A DNA stretch of 64,000 bases, taken from contig NZ_CP088020.1 of the NCBI RefSeq assembly GCF_021049245.1, positions 2,920,001-2,984,000 on the forward strand, read 5' to 3'. The stretch comes from Radiobacillus kanasensis (GTDB lineage: Bacteria > Bacillota > Bacilli > Bacillales > Amphibacillaceae). The translations under genes were made by a program, and so were the position numbers. Every line of letters starts with the position of its first letter. The first letter of the stretch is position 1. Below the pieces are notes generated by a model. The model made no database searches. It was given only the letters and a program-made list of their open reading frames with translations, and was not told the DNA's origin. Below, one piece after another: positions 35,278-44,257 of the stretch.

Positions 35278-36708
35278 CTATTCTGTTCGTTTCCATTGAT
35301 TGGGCAACACAAGCCTAATAATTGTTCCTCTATCTACCTCTGAATCTATCTCCAATACATGTTCTGTTTGATAGAATAGCTGAAGCCTGCGAATAACATT
35401 CGTCATTCCGATTCCTGTTGAATGTCCAATATGTTCCTCAGAATCTGCGGTTGTATCTAAAAGACGTAAGATCGTTTTTTCGTCCATCCCAATTCCATCA
35501 TCCTCTATTTCTACCATTGTGTATTCATCCTGATCATAGATTCGGATAAGAATCTTTCCTCCATCCTCTTTCGCTTCGATTCCGTGAATAAAAGCATTCT
35601 CTACAATCGGTTGAATCGTAAGACGGGGAATAGGAATGTCTAGGTGTTCACTCTGAATGTCCATTTTGTACTGAATTCTTTCTAGAAATCTAGTCTTTTG
35701 AATACTTAAATATTCCTCAATAACCTGTAATTCATCTTTTAGCGAGATTGATTTTTTGAGATCTCCCAGACTGTAGCGTAATAAGGTAGCTACCGAATCG
35801 ATTAAATTAGAGGTTGATTTCGCATTCTCTAAATACGCCAGCTTAGAAATCGTATTCAGTGTATTAAATAAGAAATGCGGGTTAATTTGATTTTGCAGGT
35901 GCTTGAGCTCTAGCTCCTTCATCAGTTTTTCTTGCTCCGACTTTTGTTTAATCTCTTCAATCAGTTCATGAATATTCGTCCGCATCTGATTAAAGGAATC
36001 CCCTAAGAGCTTCAATTCATCATTGGAATCAATTACTACTGGTTCACCGGATATCTGACCACTTGATACTTGCTTGGCGGCTTTTGATAAAGCTTGAATT
36101 GGTTTCGTTATTCCATAGGAAAACCAAAGGGAGAACCCTATGGCCAGCATCACCGTTGTCGAGAATAAGAAGAAAATAAACCATTGGAAGGAGCTGTTTC
36201 TTTCTTGTAAATCTTCGTACAACACCTGATACTCATTTAACTCTAAATCGATTAGATGTAGTGTTGTTTCTTGGATATAGGTAGCTGCACTTTGGGTTTC
36301 TTTTAGATGAGCCGTGTAACGCTCAATATCGTCCCTTAAAACAAATCCGACCGTAATTTCACTTTCATGAATTAAGGAATCTATTAAATTCGTATAGTTT
36401 TTTATTTGCATGGACTCTTCAAACGTTCGGGAGCTCATTAGCTGGTTTTCTTCCTCTTCTAACTGATTTAGAGAAGTATAGTAGGCGTCCAAGTTCTCCT
36501 CACTTGGCTCCATTACATATGTTTTCACGTTTTGATAGAGCTTGTTGGAGATCTGGGAAATGGAGTTTAAGGTCACAAATCGCTCAAAGCTCGCATGATA
36601 TTCTCCCGTTAGCTGTTTCGAGCTAACATAGATGGAAATCGAAACTACGTTAAATAATACGACGAAGACGAAAAAGTAAATGATTAATTTTCCTCGTATC
36701 GTTTTCAT
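35278..36708 (-). CDS. YesM-like sensor histidine kinase
   Basis: The 476-residue membrane kinase has an N-terminal helix (about 8-27), an extracellular helical segment, a second helix near 180-200, a HAMP domain (KPIQALSKAAKQVSSG), the His_kinase phospho-acceptor in QINPHFLFNTLNTIS near 285, and the ATPase domain with IVENAFIHGIEAKEDGG and GIGMTNVIRRL. It overlaps the anchored binding-protein gene by 4 bases and precedes the regulator. With both it makes a typical sugar-sensing trio. Confidence 0.94.
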   Translation of the reverse strand: MKTIRGKLIIYFFVFVVLFNVVSISIYVSSKQLTGEYHASFERFVTLNSISQISNKLYQNVKTYVMEPSEENLDAYYTSLNQLEEEENQLMSSRTFEESMQIKNYTNLIDSLIHESEITVGFVLRDDIERYTAHLKETQSAATYIQETTLHLIDLELNEYQVLYEDLQERNSSFQWFIFFLFSTTVMLAIGFSLWFSYGITKPIQALSKAAKQVSSGQISGEPVVIDSNDELKLLGDSFNQMRTNIHELIEEIKQKSEQEKLMKELELKHLQNQINPHFLFNTLNTISKLAYLENAKSTSNLIDSVATLLRYSLGDLKKSISLKDELQVIEEYLSIQKTRFLERIQYKMDIQSEHLDIPIPRLTIQPIVENAFIHGIEAKEDGGKILIRIYDQDEYTMVEIEDDGIGMDEKTILRLLDTTADSEEHIGHSTGIGMTNVIRRLQLFYQTEHVLEIDSEVDRGTIIRLVLPNQWKRTE

Positions 36709-37703
36709 GGTGCATCTCCGTTTCCAATTAATTCACCATTTGTCACATCATCTTTCCGAATTACTTTGGTAAGTGTGAATTGAAAGGGATTCACGGTTTC
36801 ATCTCGCTGAATTTTTAACATTTGTTCCACCGCAACCTTTCCCATCTCCTTCGGATATTGCGAAACCGTAACATCGATGTCCCCATTCTCGATTAAGGAA
36901 AGGGTCTCTGGTAAAATATCAAAAGCTGCAATGTATATATCTTGGGAAGGATTCATTTCTTCCACACCTTGAACCATCCCTACCCCATCTAGTGCACTTG
37001 TTCCAAACAAAGCGGTTGTTTCCGGATGTTCCTTTAGTAAAGAATAGGTTGCTTGCGCAGCACCAATCTCTGTTATATTGGATTCCATTCGATCGACCAC
37101 TTTAATTCTAGAAGAATTGGAGATAGCATCCATAAATCCATCTAACCGTTCCTGCTGATTGAGAGCAGAAAAGCTTCCCATAATAACACCAACATGTTGT
37201 TCTCCCTTTGTATCGACAATTAAGGCTTGTCCTGCTAAAAATCCCGCCTCGTAATTATTAGTTCCCACGTATACTTGCCGCTCACTTTTCGGTACATCCG
37301 TGTCTACTGTAATAACGGGAATTCGGTTTTCTCTTGCTTTATGGACTAAATCAAGAAACCTTTGTCCTGGCAAGCCTTGTATAATAATGCCATCCACTTT
37401 AGCTGAAATCATTCGATCTAATGTTTGTAGTTTTTCTTCTAAGTCAGACTTACTTGGCCCAATGTACTCCAGGTAAACGTTTTCATTTTTTGCAGCTTCT
37501 TTTGCTCCATTTTCGATAAGACGCCAATAGGCATTCCCTACCTCTTCTGTAATAAGGGCAAAATGATAATCATAGGATTGCTGAGCTGTAGGATGGTCTT
37601 CTACGTAAAAGGTTTTTTTGCCATAGATAAGCATGGCTGTTAAACTCACGAAAAAAAAGAGCACTCCCACAACTAAGAGAATTTGTTTCTGACGTCTGCT
37701 CAA
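36705..37703 (-). CDS. Membrane-anchored sugar-binding (periplasmic type 1) protein, probable input of the two-component system
   Basis: The 332-residue protein starts TTG 37703 (GAGGGG upstream), has one uncleaved N-terminal helix (LLVVGVLFFFVSLTAMLIYG) and a periplasmic-binding type 1 domain: FALITEEVGNAYWRL, DGIIIQGLPGQ, GTNNYEAGFLAGQAL and TTALFGTSALDGVGM. It resembles RbsB-like proteins that feed signals into LytS/YesM kinases, such as the XylFII-LytS pair in clostridia (family knowledge). It lacks permease neighbours, which supports a sensory role. It is first in the sensor operon. Confidence 0.85.
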   Translation of the reverse strand: MSRRQKQILLVVGVLFFFVSLTAMLIYGKKTFYVEDHPTAQQSYDYHFALITEEVGNAYWRLIENGAKEAAKNENVYLEYIGPSKSDLEEKLQTLDRMISAKVDGIIIQGLPGQRFLDLVHKARENRIPVITVDTDVPKSERQVYVGTNNYEAGFLAGQALIVDTKGEQHVGVIMGSFSALNQQERLDGFMDAISNSSRIKVVDRMESNITEIGAAQATYSLLKEHPETTALFGTSALDGVGMVQGVEEMNPSQDIYIAAFDILPETLSLIENGDIDVTVSQYPKEMGKVAVEQMLKIQRDETVNPFQFTLTKVIRKDDVTNGELIGNGDAP

Positions 37704-37765
37704 GGGATCCCCTCATTTCTTCCTTCTCTTTGTTATATTCTAGCGGGAAATGCAATAATTGAAAA

Positions 37766-38014
37766 GAACAAAAGCGCGGGGCGCCCGTTTAGCGACGTAC
37801 GGACTGCGCCGTAGGAGATAAAGGAAACATGCCCCTTCAAAGGGGTATGCCAACGTTGGGCGCAAAGCCCGGGTTTAGTTGGCCTTCCTTCCTCGCGAAT
37901 CGATGCTTGACTTATCGTACGTAGGTGAGGGAAGTCTCGCTAGGCGCTGGGCGCTGGAGCTGGACGTGGCTGTTGATATATGTTATCCTCACCAAGCCAA
38001 TTTTGTAATTTCCT
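37766..38014. repeat. Modular structured repeat, short copy A
   Basis: Shortest of three related elements: starts GAACAAAAGC, has a core GAGATAAAGGAAACATGCCCC, a paired part GCCAAC...GTTGGC, GAAGTCTCGCTAGGCGCTGGGCGC and ends CAATTTTGTAATTTCCT. About 250 bases between the sensor operon and the ChrA genes. No ORF of note is inside. It lacks the two inserts seen in copies B and C. The 352-base gap 37704-38055 otherwise holds only leader sequence. Confidence 0.85.
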
Positions 38015-38055
38015 GCAACCCAAAAATAAGACACCCCAATCATAGAGTGCCTCAC

Positions 38056-38589
38056 TTAAGATAAAAACAGAGCCCCATACCCCAATGCCATTAGGATAAC
38101 AAAGGCCGGATGAAGTTTTATTCTTTCTAACAAAAGATAACTAACTACGATTAATCCGACGGACTGCCACACGCCAATTCCTTCATAGGAAGTTTGAAAA
38201 AAGCTTACTGCCATCGCACCTAGTAATAAAGCGATCGTTGGTCGAATGAGAGCGGTCATTTTTTTAACCTTTGGGGATTGCTTATGCTTTTGCAAAATAC
38301 TTAACAAAATAACCATCAATATCAGGGATGGTGCAACCGTAGCAAATACCGCAATCCATGCACCAAGGATTCCTCCTTGCTCAAATCCGATAAAGCCAGC
38401 CATTTTCGTCGCGATAGGTCCAGGCAGTGCGTTACCCATTGCGAGCATTTCACTAAAATCTGAAACGGTGAGCCAGTGATATCGATCCACTACCTCTTTC
38501 TCAACAAGAGGAATCGAAGCTGGTCCACCACCGTACCCGACAATTCCAGGGATAAAAAAGGCTAAAAAGATGTGCCAGTATTTAATCAT
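38056..38589 (-). CDS. ywrA: ChrA-type chromate transporter half
   Basis: A 177-residue membrane protein of the short ChrA family, here one of two tandem halves. It carries FLAFFIPGIVGYGGGPASIPLVEKEVV, then EMLAMGNALPGPIATKMAGFIG, followed by several hydrophobic helices. Such pairs act as chromate/anion transporters in some bacteria, though B. subtilis YwrA/YwrB roles are not proven. It overlaps the second half by 4 bases. The symbol is assigned by analogy to the ywrA-ywrB pair; which half is which is uncertain. Confidence 0.8.
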   Translation of the reverse strand: MIKYWHIFLAFFIPGIVGYGGGPASIPLVEKEVVDRYHWLTVSDFSEMLAMGNALPGPIATKMAGFIGFEQGGILGAWIAVFATVAPSLILMVILLSILQKHKQSPKVKKMTALIRPTIALLLGAMAVSFFQTSYEGIGVWQSVGLIVVSYLLLERIKLHPAFVILMALGYGALFLS

Positions 38590-39149
38590 GAGGCTCGCTC
38601 CCTTTCCTTTTCCCGATTTTTACTAAAAAGAGCAGCCAGTATGAGAAGTCCAATCAATATGGCAGGATGAAGACCCGCTACTTCTACAAATAGGAAGGAA
38701 ACGATAAACAATCCAACTGTTATAGACCACCCCAGTCCTGATTTCGCTTTTTTCAAAAAATCAATGGTTAAGACAAACAGCATCACACCAACTACCGGTA
38801 CGACAGCTTTGGTCATTCCTTGCACCCACGGCTTTTCACTCATGGATGAAAGGAAAGTAAGGAGAATAATCATGGCTACAATCGTCGGTAAAATAGTGGA
38901 GATAACGGCATTGCATAACCCGATAAAGCCCCCTACACGATACCCAATATAACCAGCCATTTTCGTTCCAATCGGACCTGGTAATGCATTGGCAACTGCC
39001 AAAAGGTTCGTAAATTCTTCTTCATCCATCCACTTATAGGTGTCGACCACTTCTTTTTGAACGAGTGGAATCGACGATGGTCCTCCACCATAGCCGAGGA
39101 TTCCGACTCGAAAAAATGCTAAACATAAATGCCATTGGTTCTGAAACAC
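38586..39149 (-). CDS. ywrB: ChrA-type chromate transporter half
   Basis: A 187-residue membrane protein paralogous to the downstream half. It shares CLAFFRVGILGYGGGPSSIPLVQKEVVDT and LLAVANALPGPIGTKMAGYIGYR. It starts at GTG 39149 behind GGGGGAG and follows the gamma-glutamyltransferase gene by 14 bases. Two short halves together are expected to form one transporter, as for B. subtilis ywrB-ywrA. The actual ion is unknown. Confidence 0.8.
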   Translation of the reverse strand: MFQNQWHLCLAFFRVGILGYGGGPSSIPLVQKEVVDTYKWMDEEEFTNLLAVANALPGPIGTKMAGYIGYRVGGFIGLCNAVISTILPTIVAMIILLTFLSSMSEKPWVQGMTKAVVPVVGVMLFVLTIDFLKKAKSGLGWSITVGLFIVSFLFVEVAGLHPAILIGLLILAALFSKNREKERERAS

Positions 39150-39163
39150 AAAACTCCCCCCTG

Positions 39164-40789
39164 CTAATATGCCGCAATCGTACTATCGGTTCTAGATTCT
39201 GTACCTCCATAAAGCGTTCCCGTATCGGGATCTCGTACGATAATTTGACCCCGGCCAAAATCCTCCACATCTAAGTGGATGGCTACTTCATGCCCTCTTC
39301 TTTCTAGTGCTTCTGCAATTGCTGAAGAAAAATGTGGCTCGACAATTATTTTCTTATCCTTCAACCAACGCCAGCGCGGGGCATCCAATGCTGCTTGTGG
39401 ATTGAGGTGAAAATCTACTAAATTTGAAACGACTTGTAGGTGACCTTGCGGTTGCATAAAGCCACCCATAACACCGAATGGTCCAACTGCTTTATCGTCT
39501 TTTGTTAAAAAGCCTGGAATAATGGTGTGGTACGTCTTCTTGCCACCCTTTAACGCATTATTATGCCCCTCTTCTAAAGAAAACGTATGCCCTCTGTTTT
39601 GCAAAGCAATTCCCGTTCCCGGCACAACGAGCCCGGAACCGAAGCCCATATAATTACTTTGAATAAAGGAAACCATATTTCCTTCACCATCTGCAGTCGC
39701 CAAGTACACTGTCCCCCCGAGAGGAGGCTGACCAGGACTTGGTTGCATGGCTTCCTGTTGGATAAGCTTTCGGCGTTCCTCTGCATAAGCATCCGATAAC
39801 AATGCTTCCACACTTTGCGACATATCCCTTGAGTCGGTTATGTATTCTTTGCCATCCGTAAAAGCTAGCTTCATGGCTTCGATTTGTTTATGATACGTGT
39901 CTACTGATTCTTTTTCTTTTAAGGAAAAGCCATTTAAAATATTAAGTCCCATCAAAGCAATTAATCCTTGCCCGTTCGGGGGAATCTCCCAAACCTCATG
40001 GCCTTTGTACGTTACCGAAATTGGTTGAACCCACTCCGGGTAATAACTCTTTAAATCTTCTTTTTGAAGAAAGCCTCCATGTGCAGAAGAAAACTCCACC
40101 ATTTTATCTGCTAATGATCCGCGATAAAAGGATTCTGCCTTTGTAGCAGCAATTTCTCTTAAGGTTTTAGCATGGTTTGGCGATTTCCACAGTTCTCCGA
40201 CTTGGGGCGCTCGACCACCCATTCCAAACGTAGCAAACCATTTTTGGTACATCTCTTCTGTTAAAGCTTGCTCATTTTCCTTATACGTTTTGCCCCATAT
40301 CGATGCTAAAACAGGGGATAACGGAAAACCTTTTTCCGCATAATCAATGGCTGGCTGTAACACTGTCGTTAAATCTAATCGTCCAAAGCGTTCCGATAAT
40401 GCTGCCCAAGTCGCAGGTGCTCCTGGTACAGTTACTGGAATCCAGCCATGCACTGGCATTTTCGAGTGACCTTTGCTTTTCACGGCATCTATTGAGATGC
40501 TCTTAGGGGCTGGACCACTTCCATTTATTCCGTATAGCTCGTCTTTCATCCAGACTAACGCAAACGCATCTCCACCTATCCCGTTTGAGATCGGTTCTAA
40601 AACGGTTAATGCCGCCGCTGTCGCGATAGCAGCATCGACCGCATTCCCTCCTTTTTTCAAAATATCCAGCCCTACTTGAGAAGCAAGCGCTTGTGAGCTT
40701 GCCACCATTCCATTACGGGATACAGTGACCATCCGCTTCGAGGGATACGGATAATATAATGGATCAAATAATTGTTTTGTCACTAACAT
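39164..40789 (-). CDS. ywrD: Gamma-glutamyltransferase, YwrD-like
   Basis: The 541-residue enzyme belongs to the GGT family that cleaves gamma-glutamyl bonds. Marks: NAVDAAIATAAALTVLEPISNGIGGDAF near residue 50, PPNGQGLIALMGLN, the predicted self-cleavage/catalytic Thr in PLGGTVYLATADGEGNMVS near residue 360, and GFGSGLVVPGTGIALQNRG. It has no signal peptide, unlike secreted Ggt, so it resembles cytoplasmic YwrD. The neighbouring ChrA pair repeats the ywrABCD gene association of B. subtilis. The regulator gene ywrC is missing. Confidence 0.92.
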   Translation of the reverse strand: MLVTKQLFDPLYYPYPSKRMVTVSRNGMVASSQALASQVGLDILKKGGNAVDAAIATAAALTVLEPISNGIGGDAFALVWMKDELYGINGSGPAPKSISIDAVKSKGHSKMPVHGWIPVTVPGAPATWAALSERFGRLDLTTVLQPAIDYAEKGFPLSPVLASIWGKTYKENEQALTEEMYQKWFATFGMGGRAPQVGELWKSPNHAKTLREIAATKAESFYRGSLADKMVEFSSAHGGFLQKEDLKSYYPEWVQPISVTYKGHEVWEIPPNGQGLIALMGLNILNGFSLKEKESVDTYHKQIEAMKLAFTDGKEYITDSRDMSQSVEALLSDAYAEERRKLIQQEAMQPSPGQPPLGGTVYLATADGEGNMVSFIQSNYMGFGSGLVVPGTGIALQNRGHTFSLEEGHNNALKGGKKTYHTIIPGFLTKDDKAVGPFGVMGGFMQPQGHLQVVSNLVDFHLNPQAALDAPRWRWLKDKKIIVEPHFSSAIAEALERRGHEVAIHLDVEDFGRGQIIVRDPDTGTLYGGTESRTDSTIAAY

Positions 40790-40861
40790 TCCTCCGCCTT
40801 CCTAACAATCTCTTTTATCATAGCTTAATATAACCGAATCGAAAAACAAATGAACACAAAG

Positions 40862-40885
40862 AAACAGAAGCGCCTGCTTCTGTTT
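40862..40885. terminator. Terminator hairpin between ggt-like gene and IDEAL gene
   Basis: AAACAGAAGC and GCTTCTGTTT form a perfect stem with loop GCCT (plus strand), with T residues on the plus side and weak ones on the minus side. It ends the IDEAL gene on the minus strand. Confidence 0.7.
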
Positions 40886-40903
40886 TACTTTTTATATATT
40901 TTT

Positions 40904-41347
40904 CTATAAGGCATTTAGTTGATCCGTAAGCGCCATAAACCGTTCCCGATCTTTTTTCTCTAATGCATCATCTATAAGTCGTTTTATGTTTTCCTCCTCC
41001 AATTGAGCAATGACCTGATCGACGTCTTCCTCTTGAATCAAGGTACGATCATTGTTCATATATGGATCTATGATGGCATTCAAGTTGGTTAAAAAATCAT
41101 TTAATTTGAGTAAATCAGCAAGCGCAACTCGACTGTATTCTTTTCCGCGTTGAAAGACGAATATATCATCTTGATTTTCTACTTTTTGGGTGTTCCGATT
41201 TACGCGGATTTCTCGCGATTCTAGAGGTACAAATTGATATACCTTATCATCTAACAAGAGTGAAAAATATTGATAGGCAAGAACGACACGTAAACTTTCA
41301 TCCTCTTCCTTAATGTAATACGGCTTAAGCATTTTAACAGAAAGCAT
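40904..41347 (-). CDS. IDEAL-domain protein of unknown function
   Basis: The 147-residue protein has a C-terminal IDEAL domain (EENIKRLIDDALEKKDRERFMALTDQL), a short helical motif found in several Bacillus proteins such as YpiB. The N-terminal 90 residues (LKPYYIKEEDESLRVVLAYQYFSLLLDD) are beta-rich and unassigned. I chose ATG 41347; the longer frame has a weak context. It is alone on the minus strand with a cre-like site 157 bases upstream. Function is not known. Confidence 0.8.
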   Translation of the reverse strand: MLSVKMLKPYYIKEEDESLRVVLAYQYFSLLLDDKVYQFVPLESREIRVNRNTQKVENQDDIFVFQRGKEYSRVALADLLKLNDFLTNLNAIIDPYMNNDRTLIQEEDVDQVIAQLEEENIKRLIDDALEKKDRERFMALTDQLNAL

Positions 41348-41503
41348 CACTCCACCCCCAGTGCTTTGTTTTCGGAACATTACAATCGTAAAACACGAAT
41401 AAATTTATTACTGTATTATATGTTTGGAACGATGAAAAGGTTAATGATGGACATCTAACTTTTTTATCTTTGTTACCTATATTATAATGTATTTCCACTT
41501 AAA

Positions 41504-41519
41504 ATGATAGCGTTTACAT
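41504..41519. promoter_or_regulatory. cre-like site upstream of the IDEAL gene
   Basis: ATGATAGCGTTTACAT matches 15 of 16 positions of WTGNAANCGNWWNCAW. It lies in the 250-base gap between the lipoprotein gene and the IDEAL gene. Its regulatory target is uncertain because no sugar gene is next to it. Confidence 0.45.
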
Positions 41520-41597
41520 TACGGGTTCAAGTATCTTTTTTCTACTTTATGCAGGATGAGGCTGTACATATGCTTTAATAAAGTTAAATGCTACGTG

Positions 41598-42425
41598 CTA
41601 ATCTTTAAACACATCTTCCCTCACACTCAACCACTGTTGAATGGTTTCTTTTCCTCTTATGATATACCAGTTCCGAGAATCAACCGCCAGAAATTCTTCC
41701 TCCTGTTTCACAATGAAAATAGAATAATTCTTATTTAAACGCTCATCCTTTTGTTCCAATGTATGCTGTAGCGTGACGGGGGTTCCATTTTTCTCAAAAT
41801 AAGCTTGAACATCCTTTATTGTTAACTCAAAAGGTTCTTCATAAGAAGAAGACATGAATGTCCAGTCTTTAATCTTCCATTTGTTCTCATGCTTTGTAAC
41901 ATATATATCAAATTTGGCACCGCTATTGATGTCGTTAGCTGGATAATAAGCAGTAAAGGAAGCATTGTTTACATCGACATATTTCACACGCTTCGTAAAA
42001 TCAGGAAGCATGGAACCTTGCAAAGCTCCTGGTGCATCACATTCACAAAAAAAAGTTTCTCGATATTTTATTATATGCTCTTCGATAAAACCTGGTGTGA
42101 ACGTATCTTTTAAAATCGGCTCGACGAGTGAATGGAACTCTTCCCTTTCCGGAACAAAGTCCATCCCTTTTTCATACCAGCCTCTCTCCTGAATCTCTTG
42201 TACGATGGATTTTTTCTTCTCACTAATAGATCCGGTTAAGGCAATCATTTCACTAGCACTAATCTTCGAAGAGGTTTTTTCACTTTCTTGTTTCTCCTCT
42301 TGTACCGGGTTTTCTTTTTCTTCGAGGTTGGATTTATTAGTATTGGTTGGGTTTGATATAGCGGTTTGCCCACAACCCACAGTTATAATGGATAAAACAA
42401 TAAGAGCAGTAATGATTCTTTTCAC
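41598..42425 (-). CDS. Putative lipoprotein of unknown function
   Basis: The 275-residue protein has a signal peptide with the lipobox TVGCG near residue 18, a charged linker with EEKENPVQEEKQES, and a mature domain with a double Cys near FFCECDAPG (about residue 130), DVNNASFTAYYP and YVTKHENKWKIKDWTF near residue 185. I do not recognise the family. The gene stands alone, ahead of the 5-oxoprolinase operon, and is transcribed in the opposite direction. Probably an anchored outer-surface protein. Confidence 0.6.
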   Translation of the reverse strand: MKRIITALIVLSIITVGCGQTAISNPTNTNKSNLEEKENPVQEEKQESEKTSSKISASEMIALTGSISEKKKSIVQEIQERGWYEKGMDFVPEREEFHSLVEPILKDTFTPGFIEEHIIKYRETFFCECDAPGALQGSMLPDFTKRVKYVDVNNASFTAYYPANDINSGAKFDIYVTKHENKWKIKDWTFMSSSYEEPFELTIKDVQAYFEKNGTPVTLQHTLEQKDERLNKNYSIFIVKQEEEFLAVDSRNWYIIRGKETIQQWLSVREDVFKD

Positions 42426-42602
42426 GATTATTCCCCCTGTTTCTATGAATCTAGTAAAACTAGTATGGGTTTACCAGATTCCTTTTATACCAACTTATGC
42501 AAAGAAATAGAAAAATAGAAGGGAGTTTTGCAGAAACCTTCGACATCTTTCCGTATTGCTTTATAATGAAAACAAACTCCAACTTTAAAGAGGAGGAACG
42601 TT

Positions 42603-43310
42603 ATGAACCCTCATTTACAATTCATCAGTGAATCTGCCCTATTACTAGAATGGGAGTTTTCTCCTTCCCTTGAGACAAACGAACACATTTTAGCCTTCCA
42701 TGAATACCTCCAACACCATCCATTTCCTGGGTATGTGGAAGGGGTTCCTGCTTATACGACTTTGACAATTCATTTTCAACCGCTTACGATTTCCGGTATG
42801 GATCCCTTTGAACAGGTAAGAAAATCCGTGTTACAGGCGTTGGATCGAACCCAAACACGACAAGAAGAAAAATCTGGTAATCTCATACAAATCCCTGTTT
42901 GTTATGACTCGATGTATGGTCCGGACCTAACTTATGTCGCTTCCTACCATGGCTTTACTGAAGAAAAAGTTATCTCGATTCATACGAATTCTGATTACCC
43001 AGTGTATTTTCTCGGATTTGCTCCTGGCTTTCCTTTCTTAGGTGGAATGGATCCAGAGCTTGCTACTCCACGAAAACAGACTCCAAGGCAACAGGTTGCA
43101 GCTGGTTCTGTTGGGATTGCAAGTAGCCAGACCGGTGTCTATCCACTTTCGACACCCGGTGGATGGCAAATCATCGGCCGAACCCCACTTCCTTTAGTGA
43201 CAACAAACGAGAATCAACCTACTCTACTACAGCCAGGAGACACCGTGAGATTCGTCGCTATTACAGCTGAAGAATTTGAGGAAATGGAGGCTACATCGTC
43301 ATGGGATTAA
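42603..43310 (+). CDS. pxpB: 5-oxoprolinase subunit PxpB
   Basis: PxpB is part of the ATP-dependent 5-oxoprolinase PxpABC that opens 5-oxoproline to glutamate. The 235-residue protein is the KipI-type subunit: early ESALLLEWEF, IPVCYDSMYGPDLTYVA, FLGFAPGFPFLGGMDPELATPRK near residue 138 and SVGIASSQTGVYPLSTPGGWQ. It has AGAGGAGG upstream of ATG 42603 and overlaps pxpC by 10 bases. In B. subtilis the KipI form also inhibits KinA; no such role can be inferred here. Confidence 0.94.
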   Translation: MNPHLQFISESALLLEWEFSPSLETNEHILAFHEYLQHHPFPGYVEGVPAYTTLTIHFQPLTISGMDPFEQVRKSVLQALDRTQTRQEEKSGNLIQIPVCYDSMYGPDLTYVASYHGFTEEKVISIHTNSDYPVYFLGFAPGFPFLGGMDPELATPRKQTPRQQVAAGSVGIASSQTGVYPLSTPGGWQIIGRTPLPLVTTNENQPTLLQPGDTVRFVAITAEEFEEMEATSSWD

Positions 43311-44257
43311 TCATACAAAAGCCCGGTCTGCAAACTACGATCCAGGATCTTGGAAGGAATGGCTACCAAGCTTTAGGATTTTCCGTAAGTGGTCCAATGG
43401 ATTCATTGTCCATGGAAGCAGCCAATCTTATTCTTCAAAATGACCGAGGTGCCGCAACCATTGAAATGGGAATAGTTGGTGGCCATTTTCTATTTAAAAA
43501 AGATACCATTATTTCGATTACTGGTGCTTTTATGAACCCAAAAATCAATCAATTGGCCATCCATCAAGGCGCTCCAATCTCAGTACGAAAAGGGGATTTA
43601 TTGACATTTGGTCCTGCTACACATGGGGTTTACACGTATTTGGCTGTCAAAGATGGGTTTAAATCTCTTCGTTATTTAAGTAGTAGAAGTTCGTCTAATC
43701 TAAGAAATAGCATCTTAGGTTCATCCTTAAAAAAGGAGGCGTATATCCCGTTTGAAACATACACACCGGACGCTCCTAAACGCTGGTTCATCGATACGAT
43801 GATAGAGGAAACCGGACAGGAACGAGTCATTCGTTATATAGAAGGAAGACATTATGAATGGTTTACAGAGGAAGCTAAACAGACCTTTGAGAACGAACCA
43901 TTTCACATATCTTCACAATCCAATCGCATGGGGTACCGTTTAAAAGGTGTCACACTTAAACAAAAGCAGTCGGCAGAAGTGTGGACAGAGGGAACTTTGT
44001 TCGGATCGATTCAAGTCCCACCGAATGGTCAACCCATCATCCTAATGGCCGATCGTCAACCGACTGGAGGATATCCGAAAATCGGTCAAGTTATAAAGGC
44101 AGACTTGCCAAAACTAAGCCAAACTAGTTTTCAATCAAAGATTCGGTTTAAAAAAGTAACCCTAATGGAGGCTTTTGAAGCTTACAAACAACAAGAACAA
44201 TTAAAACGAGTCTGGCGTGTATCTATAGAAAGAAAATGGAAGGAATGGTGTGAATGA
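43301..44257 (+). CDS. pxpC: 5-oxoprolinase subunit PxpC
   Basis: PxpC (KipA, biotin-dependent-carboxylase-like) is the third subunit. The 318-residue protein begins GLIIQKPGLQTTIQDLGR and has GFSVSGPMDSLSMEAANLIL, then IEMGIVGG near 60, SQSNRMGYRLKG near 205 and LMADRQPTGGYPKIGQV near 250. It overlaps pxpB and pxpA, so the three are translationally coupled. No biotin site is expected, as its fold resembles allophanate hydrolase subunit 2. Confidence 0.93.
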   Translation: MGLIIQKPGLQTTIQDLGRNGYQALGFSVSGPMDSLSMEAANLILQNDRGAATIEMGIVGGHFLFKKDTIISITGAFMNPKINQLAIHQGAPISVRKGDLLTFGPATHGVYTYLAVKDGFKSLRYLSSRSSSNLRNSILGSSLKKEAYIPFETYTPDAPKRWFIDTMIEETGQERVIRYIEGRHYEWFTEEAKQTFENEPFHISSQSNRMGYRLKGVTLKQKQSAEVWTEGTLFGSIQVPPNGQPIILMADRQPTGGYPKIGQVIKADLPKLSQTSFQSKIRFKKVTLMEAFEAYKQQEQLKRVWRVSIERKWKEWCE

